A stretch of 64,000 bases of DNA from Paenibacillus albidus (lineage in GTDB: Bacteria; Bacillota; Bacilli; Paenibacillales; Paenibacillaceae), in assembly GCF_014644435.1 (NCBI RefSeq), contig NZ_BMKR01000003.1, forward strand, positions 300,933 through 364,932. Direction: 5' to 3'. Position numbers and translations under genes: made by a program. This document shows, piece by piece, positions 25,185 to 34,010 of this stretch. The first letter of the stretch is position 1. Every line of letters begins with the position of its first letter. Below the pieces are notes generated by a model. That model had not been told where the DNA came from. It did not search any database and saw nothing but the letters and a program-made list of their open reading frames with translations.

Positions 25185-27968
25185 TTAGACCTGTTTGAAT
25201 TCTATCCAGTCGATTTCGAGGCCCGGTTTGACAAAATCCAGCTTCAGCTCATAGACTCCGGCTTCCAGCTCTACCTTCACCAGCTTCTGTCTGATCCATT
25301 TGCCTTCGGTCCCATTCGTCTGAATGGTAGTCACCATTTGACCGTTCAGCGTCAGGTTGCTGGCACTTTGGGCAAGCTCCGGTTCCGGCGACATGATGTG
25401 GACGAAGATCCGGTATTGGCCGGCTTGATCCACTTGCAGATAAGTCGATCCTGCAGCAGGTTTAACCTGTGCATTCTTGGACAATGATTGTACCTGTTCC
25501 GCCGTCAAGGATGGGTTCGCCTTGAACGTATCGACTTTCTCAACAAGCTCATGCTTGCGGGAGAACACCGGCGCTTGCATGATGAACTGGCAAATATTCA
25601 TCGCGGAGCGCTGAAGCTCCCCGCGGGTCAAGGTGCCATTGTCCAGCGATTCGATGGTGTTGTCATCCCAGCCGCCGATTTCGGCGCCATAGTTAGGCAC
25701 AACCATGTACAGATCGTTTTGTGCACGAACCATCCAGTTCGTGTTTTTCCGGTCTGCGGGTCCTCCTTCGGCCACATCGTTCATGATTGCCCACCAGTCT
25801 GTCATGACAATCCCCGTGAAGCCCCATTCTCCACGCAGAATCGTGGTGTTCAGGTCATAATTGGAGGCTGCCCAGTGCCCGTTGACCGGGTTGTAGGAAG
25901 TCATAATCGAGTTGGCGCCGCCCTCTTTGACTGCAATTTCGAAGCCCTTCAGGTAAATCTCCCGCAGCGCGCGCTCGGATACAACAGCATCTACTTTACT
26001 GCGGTGTTTCTCCTGGTTGTTGCAGGCGAAGTGCTTCAGCGTAGCGTTAGAGCCGCCCTTCATGATCCCGCGCGTACAGGCTGCGGCGAACGCTCCGGAA
26101 ATCAGCGGATCTTCCGAGAAATACTCAAAGTTGCGCCCATTCAGGGGACTGCGGCGGATATTGAGGCCTGGCCCGAGCAGCGTATCCACTTTGTTTCTCA
26201 GGAGTTCCTGCCCTTCCATCACATACAGCTCTTCGACCAGCTCAACATTCCAGGTGGCCGCAAGCAGGGTTCCGATAGACACCTGAGTGGCCTTGTCGCC
26301 GCTGTCCATCCGAATCCCGGACGGGCCGTCTGCTGTACAAGCTACCGGAATCCCGTAATTGAACAGCTGGTCGCTCACTCCGCCAAAGGCCGAAGCCGTA
26401 CCCGGTGTAACCAGCGGACTGCTCATACCCTCGCCTCTGACGATGGCGGCCAAATCCTGGTCACTCAGCTGGGCGATGAAGGTTTCCATGCCGATTGTGC
26501 CATCCTTAACATCTCTTAATACATATCCCTTATTCCCGGTCTGCTCAAGGGTCTGCGGCAGGTTCTTCTCGATCCGTTCCGCCATGGAGACCTTACGCTT
26601 GGGTACCTCGGCCAACACCAGCTGATACGAACCGTCTTCCTTGCGTGCGCCTGGCTTCATTCTGGTGAAATCCTCCACCGGAGCCATCGCTTCCTGCAGC
26701 TGCTCTACAACCTGAACAGTGTCCACGATGTAGCCGTCTTGACCTTCTACGCTGACTTTCGTGAGCTGTTTGACACTGGTTCCTGCATATAAACCATACA
26801 TGCCCTCTTCCAGCACATAAGCGGAAGCATGTCCGGTAACGCCCGCGTCGTCGTAGGAAGCCATGGAATGAACAGGGAAGCTCACGGTTATACGCTGTGA
26901 TTCACCCGGCTGAAGGACCTTCGTCTTGCCGAATGCGGCCAGCGATTTGACCGGTTGACCCAGCTTGCCTTGCGGCGCTTCGTAATAGACCTGCACCACT
27001 TCTTTGCCGGCAAAAGTACCGCCTGTGTTGGTCACCGTTACACCTATTTCGAGGTATGGCTTGCCAGCTTGTGCAGTCAGCTTGGCTCCCTCTGGCTCTA
27101 CTTTAAAGGAAGTATATGAAATCCCGTATCCGAATTCAAACAACACCTTATCCGGACAAAACGTCTCAAAATAACGGTAGCCCACATAAATATCTTCCTG
27201 ATATAAATTCTTGAATTCATTCCCGTAATTCCGGGTCGATGGATAATCCTCAATGGAATAAGCAATCGTATCCGTTAATTTACCGCTCGGCGTCACCTCT
27301 CCAGCCAGTACATCGGCAATCGCATTGCCGCCTTCCATCCCGCCATGCCATGAGTAAATTACGGAAGCAATCGGGTGTACATAACTGTCATCATTCAGCC
27401 AGCTCATATCAATTATATTCGATACATTCAGCACAACCACGGTTTGTTCAAAATAAGCCGTGACTTGCTTCAGCATCGCCTGTTCTTCCGTTGTTAGTTG
27501 ATAGCTGCCCGGCGCATCAGCATTATCCTGGTCTTCGCCCGCCGTGCGGCCGATTATCACAATCGCTTTGCCCGATGTACTTCTCGCCCGGGATACCAGC
27601 TCATCGGTTAAAGGCATCTCCTTCTGGTTCCACGGCTCAGCCGCCCAGACTTTTCCGCCGTCATCAAATGGATTTTGCTCAATCCACTGTTCATAGACCG
27701 CCGCAAGCTCCTCGTTGACCACAAGGTTCTTTTTACTGCGCAAGCCGTCCAGCAGATTGGTTGTATACGCAACATGTACACTTCCGCCGGAACCTGTGCC
27801 GCTGCGGTAATAATTCACTTGGGTTCTGCCAAAAACGGCTACGCTCTCGCCGTTCCCCAGCGGAAGCACCTGTCCTTCATTCTTCAATAATACTGCGCCT
27901 TCTGCGGCTACCGTCCGACTAAACTCGGCAAACCCTTCCAATGGAACACCCACACTTTGTGTACTCAA
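25185..27968 (-). CDS. Glycoside hydrolase family 3 enzyme (beta-glucosidase-like) with C-terminal carbohydrate-binding fold
   Basis: 927 residues, no signal peptide, TTG start with GGAGG seven bases before it. The domain order is permuted relative to classical GH3: the alpha/beta sandwich comes first (GAVLLKNEGQVLPLGNGESV near 20; IGRTAGEDQDNADAPGSYQL), then a fibronectin-like domain (about 310-400), then the TIM barrel (GIPVACTADGPSGIRMDSGD near 545; GPGLNIRRSPLNGRNFEY near 608; KHFACNNQEKHR near 655) with the nucleophile Asp in FTGIVMTDWWAIM near 736. A beta-sandwich of CBM6-like look closes the protein (YELKLDFVKPGLEIDWIEF). Likely releases glucose or xylose from imported beta-glycosides; it stands alone, so the substrate is open. 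Confidence 0.9.
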   Translation of the reverse strand: MSTQSVGVPLEGFAEFSRTVAAEGAVLLKNEGQVLPLGNGESVAVFGRTQVNYYRSGTGSGGSVHVAYTTNLLDGLRSKKNLVVNEELAAVYEQWIEQNPFDDGGKVWAAEPWNQKEMPLTDELVSRARSTSGKAIVIIGRTAGEDQDNADAPGSYQLTTEEQAMLKQVTAYFEQTVVVLNVSNIIDMSWLNDDSYVHPIASVIYSWHGGMEGGNAIADVLAGEVTPSGKLTDTIAYSIEDYPSTRNYGNEFKNLYQEDIYVGYRYFETFCPDKVLFEFGYGISYTSFKVEPEGAKLTAQAGKPYLEIGVTVTNTGGTFAGKEVVQVYYEAPQGKLGQPVKSLAAFGKTKVLQPGESQRITVSFPVHSMASYDDAGVTGHASAYVLEEGMYGLYAGTSVKQLTKVSVEGQDGYIVDTVQVVEQLQEAMAPVEDFTRMKPGARKEDGSYQLVLAEVPKRKVSMAERIEKNLPQTLEQTGNKGYVLRDVKDGTIGMETFIAQLSDQDLAAIVRGEGMSSPLVTPGTASAFGGVSDQLFNYGIPVACTADGPSGIRMDSGDKATQVSIGTLLAATWNVELVEELYVMEGQELLRNKVDTLLGPGLNIRRSPLNGRNFEYFSEDPLISGAFAAACTRGIMKGGSNATLKHFACNNQEKHRSKVDAVVSERALREIYLKGFEIAVKEGGANSIMTSYNPVNGHWAASNYDLNTTILRGEWGFTGIVMTDWWAIMNDVAEGGPADRKNTNWMVRAQNDLYMVVPNYGAEIGGWDDNTIESLDNGTLTRGELQRSAMNICQFIMQAPVFSRKHELVEKVDTFKANPSLTAEQVQSLSKNAQVKPAAGSTYLQVDQAGQYRIFVHIMSPEPELAQSASNLTLNGQMVTTIQTNGTEGKWIRQKLVKVELEAGVYELKLDFVKPGLEIDWIEFKQV

Positions 27969-28041
27969 GTTGTTTCCTCCTGTTTGTCATTTCCCAACCT
28001 TGTGCTGGCTCTATAGTGAACCTATGCATGAATCTATAAAC

Positions 28042-28061
28042 TATATCCTTTCAAGGATATA
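28042..28061. promoter_or_regulatory. Perfect 9-bp inverted repeat upstream of the GH3 gene
   Basis: TATATCCTT, two bases, AAGGATATA. It lies 74 bp before the GH3 start codon, where an operator would be expected. No regulator gene is adjacent, so its owner is unknown. Confidence 0.45.
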
Positions 28062-28118
28062 AGCTATTCCTTCAATATACAAGCATCGTCACCAAAAAAC
28101 AAAATTCTGCACCTTTTA

Positions 28119-28325
28119 TCATTTCAGGATCTTCTTCAGCTCTTCCGCCTGCCGTTTACTGTCCATTCTGGCGTAGACATAAAGAGCAATAGTATGCAGG
28201 ACCACGGACAGCAGCAGCATTCCCGGCAGCCATGCAATAATCAGATCGAACATTTCTTTGGAGAACAACCATACAATAACCAGTCCGCCCAGACTGTTGA
28301 ACGCGGAGGAAATCAGGATATTCAA
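28119..28325 (-). CDS. Small membrane protein, unknown function
   Basis: 68 residues from a TTG at 28325 that is preceded by AAAGGAGG nine bases away; the in-frame ATG at 28352 has no such site, so the TTG is preferred. The product starts MNILISSAFNSLGGLVIVWL, has a second hydrophobic stretch (IIAWLPGMLLLSVVLHTIAL) and ends with a charged helix (ARMDSKRQAEELKKILK). Family not recognised. Confidence 0.65.
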   Translation of the reverse strand: MNILISSAFNSLGGLVIVWLFSKEMFDLIIAWLPGMLLLSVVLHTIALYVYARMDSKRQAEELKKILK

Positions 28326-28493
28326 CTTGAGTTGCCTCCTTTCACTTCCCATATTATAAGCAAAACCGGGCCAAAACTACTTTATTTCGTTTTCTTGCAG
28401 AATAACGCAAGTTTGTTGCATAGGATCAAAGATAGACTTTCGAACAATCCCTTATTGCTGCACATGAATACACTGAGGTATCAATATTAAGGG

Positions 28494-28904
28494 GTGAGGA
28501 ACATTAGAACTTTCAGAGCTTTTCTAAAAGGAAGAAACGAAATCCCTCCTGTAAGAACCGTCGCTGTAGGAAATGCCGTTTTTCAGCTTAACCGCAACTG
28601 TGACAGATTACATTTCAGACTGGTCGTCCGGAATATTAACCGGGTCACTGACGCCCACATCCATCTCGGGCGGAGAAATCAGAACGGTCCGGTTGTCGCC
28701 ACCCTGTTCGGCCCAACGAAATTCGGCATTTCCGTACGACGCGGAGTGATTCGGGGGACGCTCACCCGCAGCGACCTGGTGGGTCCTTTAACCGGAAGAA
28801 CGCTTCGTGATCTGGTCCGTGAAATTGAACGTTGTAATGCTTATGTCAATGTTCACACCACACAACACCCCAATGGAGAAATCCGCGGCCAGATTCTTTC
28901 GTAG
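28494..28904 (+). CDS. CHRD-domain protein
   Basis: 136 residues, nearly all one CHRD domain: FRAFLKGRNEIPPVRT near 8, DAHIHLGRRNQNGPVVATLF near 53 and the closing YVNVHTTQHPNGEIRGQI near 116. CHRD domains occur in chordin and in many bacterial proteins of unknown function, usually exported; this one has no signal peptide. The start is a GTG within GGGGTGAGG; the ribosome site overlaps it, so the exact start is uncertain. Followed by a good terminator. Confidence 0.85.
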   Translation: MRNIRTFRAFLKGRNEIPPVRTVAVGNAVFQLNRNCDRLHFRLVVRNINRVTDAHIHLGRRNQNGPVVATLFGPTKFGISVRRGVIRGTLTRSDLVGPLTGRTLRDLVREIERCNAYVNVHTTQHPNGEIRGQILS

Positions 28905-28916
28905 ACGCTCATATGG

Positions 28917-28940
28917 ACGCTCCGCAAACGGAGCGTTGTT
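28917..28940 (+). terminator. Intrinsic terminator of the CHRD gene
   Basis: ACGCTCCG, CAAA loop, CGGAGCGT then TGTT, 12 bp after the stop codon. Confidence 0.75.
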
Positions 28941-28968
28941 CCAATCGCTGTCCCCCATAACCAAAAAC

Positions 28969-29012
28969 GCAAAGCAGCGATTCTCCAAGTAACTGGAGAA
29001 TCGCTGCTTTGC
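28969..29012. terminator. Perfect 18-bp hairpin between convergent genes
   Basis: GCAAAGCAGCGATTCTCC and its exact complement are separated by 8 bases. There is no strong T-run on either side. It lies between the CHRD gene and the opposite-strand gene ending at 29068 and may act as a bidirectional barrier. Confidence 0.6.
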
Positions 29013-29067
29013 TGACTTTACAACTTCCTAAATGAGCTAGAAACATGGACCATTTTGTGAGAAGTCG

Positions 29068-29988
29068 TTATTCTTCTGGAATATCTACAATAATGTAATT
29101 TTGATCTGTATTGTTTCGCGACACTTCGGCTGCTTTAAAAATCACATCGTTCCAGTTGTCTTTATTGATCAAGCTATATCCGGTAGATCCAATATGAGGC
29201 ATCCAGCGGAAGCTGGCAAATGTGGTATCTTTAAATTGAGGCAGAGTCCCTACCTCATTTGTAATCGATCTGTTTATGAAATAGAGGTTAGCTTGTGTAG
29301 TAGCCTTATCACCTGTGAGCGCCTGCCATTTAAGGTGGGCTACATAGTTAGAGACTTGATAATAATTGATCACGTTGTTGTTCACCTCAATAAATCGGTC
29401 GTACGCTTTTTCCGGAAAATAATATTGAAGACTTGCTGTGTCCAACGTCGGTTCATGGTCCTTAGTAAGCTGTGAAACTCTAGGCATATTAATCGCCGCA
29501 TTTCTGGAAGTGCTTAATTGACTGTTTTTGAAGTCAGCTATCAACTTTGCACTTGGTTTCGTAATAAACGCAGTTTGGGTAGATTGATTCCAGGTTACGG
29601 AACTGTTCATTGCTTCTGTAACAAAACGCAAAGGAATCATCGTCTTGCCGTTATGGATAAATGGCGCGGTACTTAGTTTAACGGGGACACCGTTTTTTTG
29701 TGCTGTAGCTTTGTTAATGGTTAACAGTAGATTCGTTTTGCTGCCTTTCACGGATACTTGCTTGGTAATGTTATTCCAGTAAAAGGTCAAGTTATCCAGG
29801 CTTTTGGCTCCAGTCAAGCTGAGGAATACCTGATTGTTTTTCAAAAGGATATCCTCTGCTGCTAGCTTGGTGTTGTTGATGACAACATGAGTTTCTCCTT
29901 TGGACTGGGCTGCTGCCTCATTGTTATTTGGAGAGAGCAAAATGGCAGCACACAATAATACAGAAGAAAACAGCCCGGGTCTCTTCAT
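29068..29988 (-). CDS. Exported copper-amine-oxidase N-terminal (stalk) domain protein
   Basis: 306 residues from the ATG at 29988 with CAGGAGG upstream; the frame opens 48 bp earlier but without a site. Signal peptide MKRPGLFSSVLLCAAILLSP, then a stalk domain of the Cu amine oxidase N-terminal type (about 30-150), with the usual IHNGKTMIPLRFVTEAM and VTWNQSTQTAFI. The C-terminal 150 residues (YYFPEKAYDRFIEVNNNVIN; SFRWMPHIGSTGYSLINKDN) are not recognised. Despite the domain name, no copper role is implied. Probably cell-surface. Confidence 0.85.
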   Translation of the reverse strand: MKRPGLFSSVLLCAAILLSPNNNEAAAQSKGETHVVINNTKLAAEDILLKNNQVFLSLTGAKSLDNLTFYWNNITKQVSVKGSKTNLLLTINKATAQKNGVPVKLSTAPFIHNGKTMIPLRFVTEAMNSSVTWNQSTQTAFITKPSAKLIADFKNSQLSTSRNAAINMPRVSQLTKDHEPTLDTASLQYYFPEKAYDRFIEVNNNVINYYQVSNYVAHLKWQALTGDKATTQANLYFINRSITNEVGTLPQFKDTTFASFRWMPHIGSTGYSLINKDNWNDVIFKAAEVSRNNTDQNYIIVDIPEE

Positions 29989-30350
29989 AAATAAAACCTC
30001 CTGAATATTATTTTCAAACTCAATAAATTGAAACATAAATAAAATACGATCCCGTAACTTCCAATATTATACTATTATTAACAGACAAAGCAAAGGAGCA
30101 CTGCGGACCCTCCTTGAACACTTCCAGACAGACGCTGGATCAATCAACCTTTCCGTCTTTGGTGATGAACTCGGTGACCGCGATTGAGTTGAAATAGAAC
30201 GTTTCCCTCTAAAAGTGTTATGACCGCTATTACAATTTGTAAAGTTATGTTCCATATTCTCAGCTATTTTGTTACTTATGGGGCCTTTCTCGATCTGCTA
30301 TTCTTGATTTGCAACGACAATATAAAGTTTTTCCAGGGAGGTTGTCGCTT
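29989..30350. other. Intergenic region with a possible gene remnant
   Basis: On the minus strand around 30130-30200 the frame reads FYFNSIAVTEFITKDGKVD and then a stop, which resembles the tail of a secreted carbohydrate-active protein, but it is too short to assign. Near 30272 GTAACAAAATAG (minus strand) resembles the motif found beside the YesMN genes. The ribosome site GGGAGG for the gene at 30351 is at 30336. Confidence 0.35.
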
Positions 30351-31676
30351 TTGAAAAAGAAACGCTGGATCGCCGGGATCACATCACTCGTGCTTACGAT
30401 GGGGCTGATGGCAGGATGTTCGGGTAATGGCAACAGCAGTTCACCCGCCCCCAATAATGAAAGCGCCTCCGGGAAAGCCGGCAGCCCGGTTACGCTGAAA
30501 ATGTGGGGTGGCGTTCCTCCGGAATCGGGACCCCAGGAGGTGATCGACACCTGGAACAAGGAGCATCCCGAGATCCAGGTGGAATATGTCCGCTTCGTGA
30601 ATGATGATGACGGGAACCTGAAGCTCGATACTGCCATGATTACTGGGCAAGATGTGGATTTATTTGTGAACTATACCGTCTCTCATACTACCAAACGGGT
30701 CGAATCCAATCTGGCTCTGGATCTCAGCTCATTTACTGACTACAATATTGATGAAAAAATGGGGCCCGATGCAGAAAGCTGGAAAATCGACGGCAAATAT
30801 TATGGTGTTCCCACTACAAAAAGCTCCTACTTCATTGCACTGAACAAAGATGCCTTGGACGCTGCCAATCTGCCGGTTCCGAAAGACTGGACCTGGGACG
30901 AACTTCGCGAATATGCCAAAAAGCTGAAGGTCGGCGATAACTACGGCTTTATTCAGAATATGGAGCCCTTCGTCGATCCCCTTGACTCCGTATTGTCACA
31001 GGAAGGCTACACCAAAGCGGACGGCACCTCTAATCTCGATCAGCCGCTCGTCAGAAAATGGCTGGAGACTTTAAATATTATGATGAAGGAGGATAAGACC
31101 ACACCCGCGCTTGGAGAACAATTGACTTCTAAAATGCCGGTCGAACAGGTCTTCCTGAGTGGAGATGTACCTATGCTGAATATAGGGGCATGGCTGCTGC
31201 GCAGCTCAAACAACTTCACGGATTTCCCCCGTGACTTCAAGATTGCGTTTGCCCAAGTTCCGCGGCTGGGAGACAGTGCAGAGAAATATGTAACCCGTGG
31301 CGGACTGGGCGACTATATCTCCATTAATGCCAAATCCAAAAAGCAGGCGGAAGCGTGGGAATTTCTAAAATGGTATGCGGATGGAGGCATGGCGCCAATG
31401 GCCGCAGGGGGAAGACTCCCCGCCTCCAAGGATGCCAATCAGGAGGATGCTCTTAATAACCTCCTGGGAGATAAAAAAGATACCTATGACCTGGACTCAC
31501 TCATGCACGTCATGTTTGAGGACACAACACCCACTTATGTCCGCAGCCTGCCGCAGGAAGTGATGGATCTGCGTGCTCAGGAATACGAGAAATATTTCCT
31601 CGGCTCACAGTCGATTGATCAAACCATCGACGCCATGACAACCCGGCATGAAAGTTATTTGAAACAGAACAAATAA
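30351..31676 (+). CDS. Sugar ABC transporter solute-binding lipoprotein
   Basis: 441 residues from a TTG at 30351 with GGGAGG nine bases upstream; the open frame extends to 30309 without a site. Signal peptide MKKKRWIAGITSLVLTMGL and lipobox LMAGC, then a Ser/Asn linker and a family-1 binding protein (VTLKMWGGVPPESGPQEVID; VPTTKSSYFIALNKDAL; AEAWEFLKWYADGGMAP). Receptor of the importer whose permeases are at 35069-36792; the YesM/YesN pair lies between. Followed by a 192-bp repeat and a terminator. Substrate unknown. Confidence 0.93.
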   Translation: MKKKRWIAGITSLVLTMGLMAGCSGNGNSSSPAPNNESASGKAGSPVTLKMWGGVPPESGPQEVIDTWNKEHPEIQVEYVRFVNDDDGNLKLDTAMITGQDVDLFVNYTVSHTTKRVESNLALDLSSFTDYNIDEKMGPDAESWKIDGKYYGVPTTKSSYFIALNKDALDAANLPVPKDWTWDELREYAKKLKVGDNYGFIQNMEPFVDPLDSVLSQEGYTKADGTSNLDQPLVRKWLETLNIMMKEDKTTPALGEQLTSKMPVEQVFLSGDVPMLNIGAWLLRSSNNFTDFPRDFKIAFAQVPRLGDSAEKYVTRGGLGDYISINAKSKKQAEAWEFLKWYADGGMAPMAAGGRLPASKDANQEDALNNLLGDKKDTYDLDSLMHVMFEDTTPTYVRSLPQEVMDLRAQEYEKYFLGSQSIDQTIDAMTTRHESYLKQNK

Positions 31677-31754
31677 AGGGGATGCACCTGACATTTTCAA
31701 CTCAGACGCTTTTAAACAGGCTTTGAAGCGGTCAGGGTTCCCTACTGGACCGGC

Positions 31755-31946
31755 TGTGCAAGGAAGCGGACTCAGGTGCTCTTATTTGAGGTAACGAAGG
31801 GGGTTGTTCTTTTATGCGGACACAGGTGCTCTTATTGTATGATCTCTTTCCCAAAACGAGGGTCAATGGATCATTTAACGGCTCCTGAGTCCGTTTGACC
31901 AGAAAAATGAGCTGATTTCGCGAAATAACGTTTCTACGGTCCGTTA
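31755..31946. repeat. 192-bp intergenic repeat, copy B (inverted relative to 15219-15410)
   Basis: The reverse complement of this stretch matches 15219-15410 nearly throughout, including GGTCAAACGGACTCAGGAGC and CCATTGACCCTCGTTTTGGG. It sits in the 3' region of the solute-binding protein gene, before that gene's terminator. No gene recognised in it. Confidence 0.8.
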
Positions 31947-31965
31947 AGTTGATCAAGTGGTATTC

Positions 31966-31990
31966 AAGGACGGGATTTCCCCGTCCTTTT
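31966..31990 (+). terminator. Intrinsic terminator after the solute-binding protein gene
   Basis: GGACGGG, ATTTC loop, CCCGTCC then TTTT. It lies almost 300 bp after the stop codon because the repeat intervenes. Confidence 0.75.
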
Positions 31991-32046
31991 CTGTATAGGG
32001 AGATGCGGATGGGCCAGTATATGAACAATGTCAACCCTTTCCGATA

Positions 32047-32145
32047 GAACAAATCTATGCGTTATTCTGTGCAAAAAAGGCGGGACTGCAACAAAACCAT
32101 GCAATTCCAGATATTGCGTATGGGCCTTTTTTTATATGCTATAAT
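32047..32145 (+). promoter_or_regulatory. yesM-type promoter with two candidate response-regulator sites
   Basis: GAACAAATCTATG at 32047-32059 and CAACAAAACCAT at 32089-32100 are 42 bp apart start to start, four helical turns, upstream of an extended -10 TGCTATAAT at 32137-32145. Similar motifs recur before the permease genes at 34921-34999, so they may be binding sites of the YesN-like regulator. Confidence 0.5.
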
Positions 32146-32208
32146 CTAAAGCAAAGCTGCCGTTGCCCTAAATACCGCATATGCAATCGGATTGGAGGTC
32201 GCATCCGT

Positions 32209-33981
32209 GTGTCAAACCTAATGCGTGTTCTCATGCCTCAAAAATTAAAATACCGTCTGTTCACAGCCTTTGTGTTTTTAATTCTTCTGCCTTTTTGTGC
32301 GCTGAATCTATACAACTATCAGCGTATTGAAACGCTGGTGCAGAAAAAAATCAGCCAGCAAAGCCACTATCAGCTGGAGCAGCTGTACCGGACACTGGAG
32401 GATCAAATCAGCATCGCTTTTAAAACCTTGATTTTCTTAAAGCAGGACGATACGGTAAAAACTGTACTTAACCACCCGGAGCAGCGAAATAAGCTTGAAA
32501 ATAAAAGGGTGATGGAAAACATCTTCAAAAATTTGAACAACAGCTTCTTTTTATATAACCCTTCGGTTTATTTTATGATTCTGGATAATAATGAAAGCGT
32601 ATACACCTCATATCCGCCAAAAGCTTCCCTTGTCTACAGTGAATTAAAAAAACAGCCGGGTTTTGACCGAAACCAGATGAATGCGAGCGCCTATCATTGG
32701 GTGCCCAATGACAGCAATTATGTAGTAAGAGATGTCTCAACCAGTGCCTATCTGCTATCCCTGTATGCTTATTTGGAGGATGCCCGCAATAAACCTTACG
32801 GCATGGCCAGAATCAGCATTGATTATTCCTATTGGCTCCGCTCCATTCACAAACAATCGGATCTTCAGCAGCAGTATTTCCTGATCACCCACTCGGGGGA
32901 GAATATCTCCCAGTCTGTTCCGGACAGTGCGCTGCCGGATGAGGTGAAGAACCGGATCGCAGAATTGCCCGGCCAGCAGTATTTTATCGACAAGGGCTCT
33001 AATTCTTTAATTAATTATATTTATGTGGAATCGCTGGACTGGTATATCGTCAACCGTATTCCACTGTCTGTGTTATTTGTAGAGATCGAAGAACTTAAGC
33101 GGCAGTATTTTATTACTTTTTTTGCGCTAATGGGTATCTTTCTGATGATGACCTTCGTCATTTCAACAACAATCACCCGCCCCCTGTCCCATTTGCAGAA
33201 CAAAATGAAAGCTGCGGTGCACAAAAATCTAAAAATCCGTTTGCCGGAACATAAATTCAGCGGTGAGATTCTGGAGCTGACCCGCACCTTTAATACGATG
33301 CTCGATGATACGAACAGCCTGATCCAAAAGCTGAAGATTGAGGAGCGCCAGAAGGAGGCTGTTCATTTTCAAATGCTGCTGGCCCAGACGAATCCCCACT
33401 TTTTACTCAATACACTAAATACCATTAAATGGATCGCCATCCGTGAACGTAATGAGGATATTACAACGATGACGCTCTCGCTCGGCAAGCTGCTGGAGGC
33501 CAGTCTGAACACAGATAAGGATCTGATCTACTTTAAAGATGAAATAGAGCTGGTGCAGGCTTATGTCCATATTCAGCAGGTCCGGTACCCTCATAAATTC
33601 GAGGTGGATTATCAGTACGAGGAAGACATTCTGTATGCATTGGTTCCCAAACTCAGTCTGCAGCCGCTGGTGGAGAATGCCATTATTCACGGCATCAGTC
33701 CGCTTCCCGGCAACGGCTTTATCCAAATCAAGGTATACCGGGATGGAGAAAGCAAGCTGGTCGTAGAGGTCAAGGACAACGGCGTAGGCATGGGGAACTC
33801 CCCCCGGCCAACCGAACGCAAGCGCCCGGGCATCGGACTAAGCAACATTAAGGAACGGTTACGGCTTTTGTTCAGAGATGAAGGCTCTATGGAAATCCTC
33901 TCCTCAGAGCAGGGCGTTACGATCCGGTACACCCTTCCGCTGCTGCTGTCTACACCCTACGATAATGAGCTTCCGGCTTAA
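32209..33981 (+). CDS. YesM-type sensor histidine kinase
   Basis: 590 residues, GTG start after GGAGG. Membrane segment at about 17-35 (LFTAFVFLILLPFCALNLY), an extracellular sensor domain of about 260 residues, a second membrane segment near 303-322 (FITFFALMGIFLMMTFVIST), a HAMP region (TRPLSHLQNKMKAAVHKNLK), the His-kinase segment with the phospho-acceptor His in QTNPHFLLNTLNTIKW near 398, and an ATPase domain with N box VENAIIHGI and G box DNGVGMG. It pairs with the response regulator 29 bp downstream. In these systems the kinase usually senses the transported sugar, alone or through its binding protein. Confidence 0.95.
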   Translation: MSNLMRVLMPQKLKYRLFTAFVFLILLPFCALNLYNYQRIETLVQKKISQQSHYQLEQLYRTLEDQISIAFKTLIFLKQDDTVKTVLNHPEQRNKLENKRVMENIFKNLNNSFFLYNPSVYFMILDNNESVYTSYPPKASLVYSELKKQPGFDRNQMNASAYHWVPNDSNYVVRDVSTSAYLLSLYAYLEDARNKPYGMARISIDYSYWLRSIHKQSDLQQQYFLITHSGENISQSVPDSALPDEVKNRIAELPGQQYFIDKGSNSLINYIYVESLDWYIVNRIPLSVLFVEIEELKRQYFITFFALMGIFLMMTFVISTTITRPLSHLQNKMKAAVHKNLKIRLPEHKFSGEILELTRTFNTMLDDTNSLIQKLKIEERQKEAVHFQMLLAQTNPHFLLNTLNTIKWIAIRERNEDITTMTLSLGKLLEASLNTDKDLIYFKDEIELVQAYVHIQQVRYPHKFEVDYQYEEDILYALVPKLSLQPLVENAIIHGISPLPGNGFIQIKVYRDGESKLVVEVKDNGVGMGNSPRPTERKRPGIGLSNIKERLRLLFRDEGSMEILSSEQGVTIRYTLPLLLSTPYDNELPA

Positions 33982-34010
33982 TACCCTAACGAACGGGAGG
34001 TTATCCATTC

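Noticed and set aside
25488..26519. 343-codon open frame on the plus strand
   Set aside because: Opposite the GH3 gene, which is clearly coding; shadow frame.
28969..29012. Small RNA gene or riboswitch from the perfect 18-bp hairpin
   Set aside because: No promoter or conserved aptamer features; its place between convergent genes fits a transcription barrier better.
31732..32052. 106-codon minus-strand frame across the intergenic repeat
   Set aside because: Overlaps repeat copy B and a plus-strand terminator; copy A does not keep the frame.
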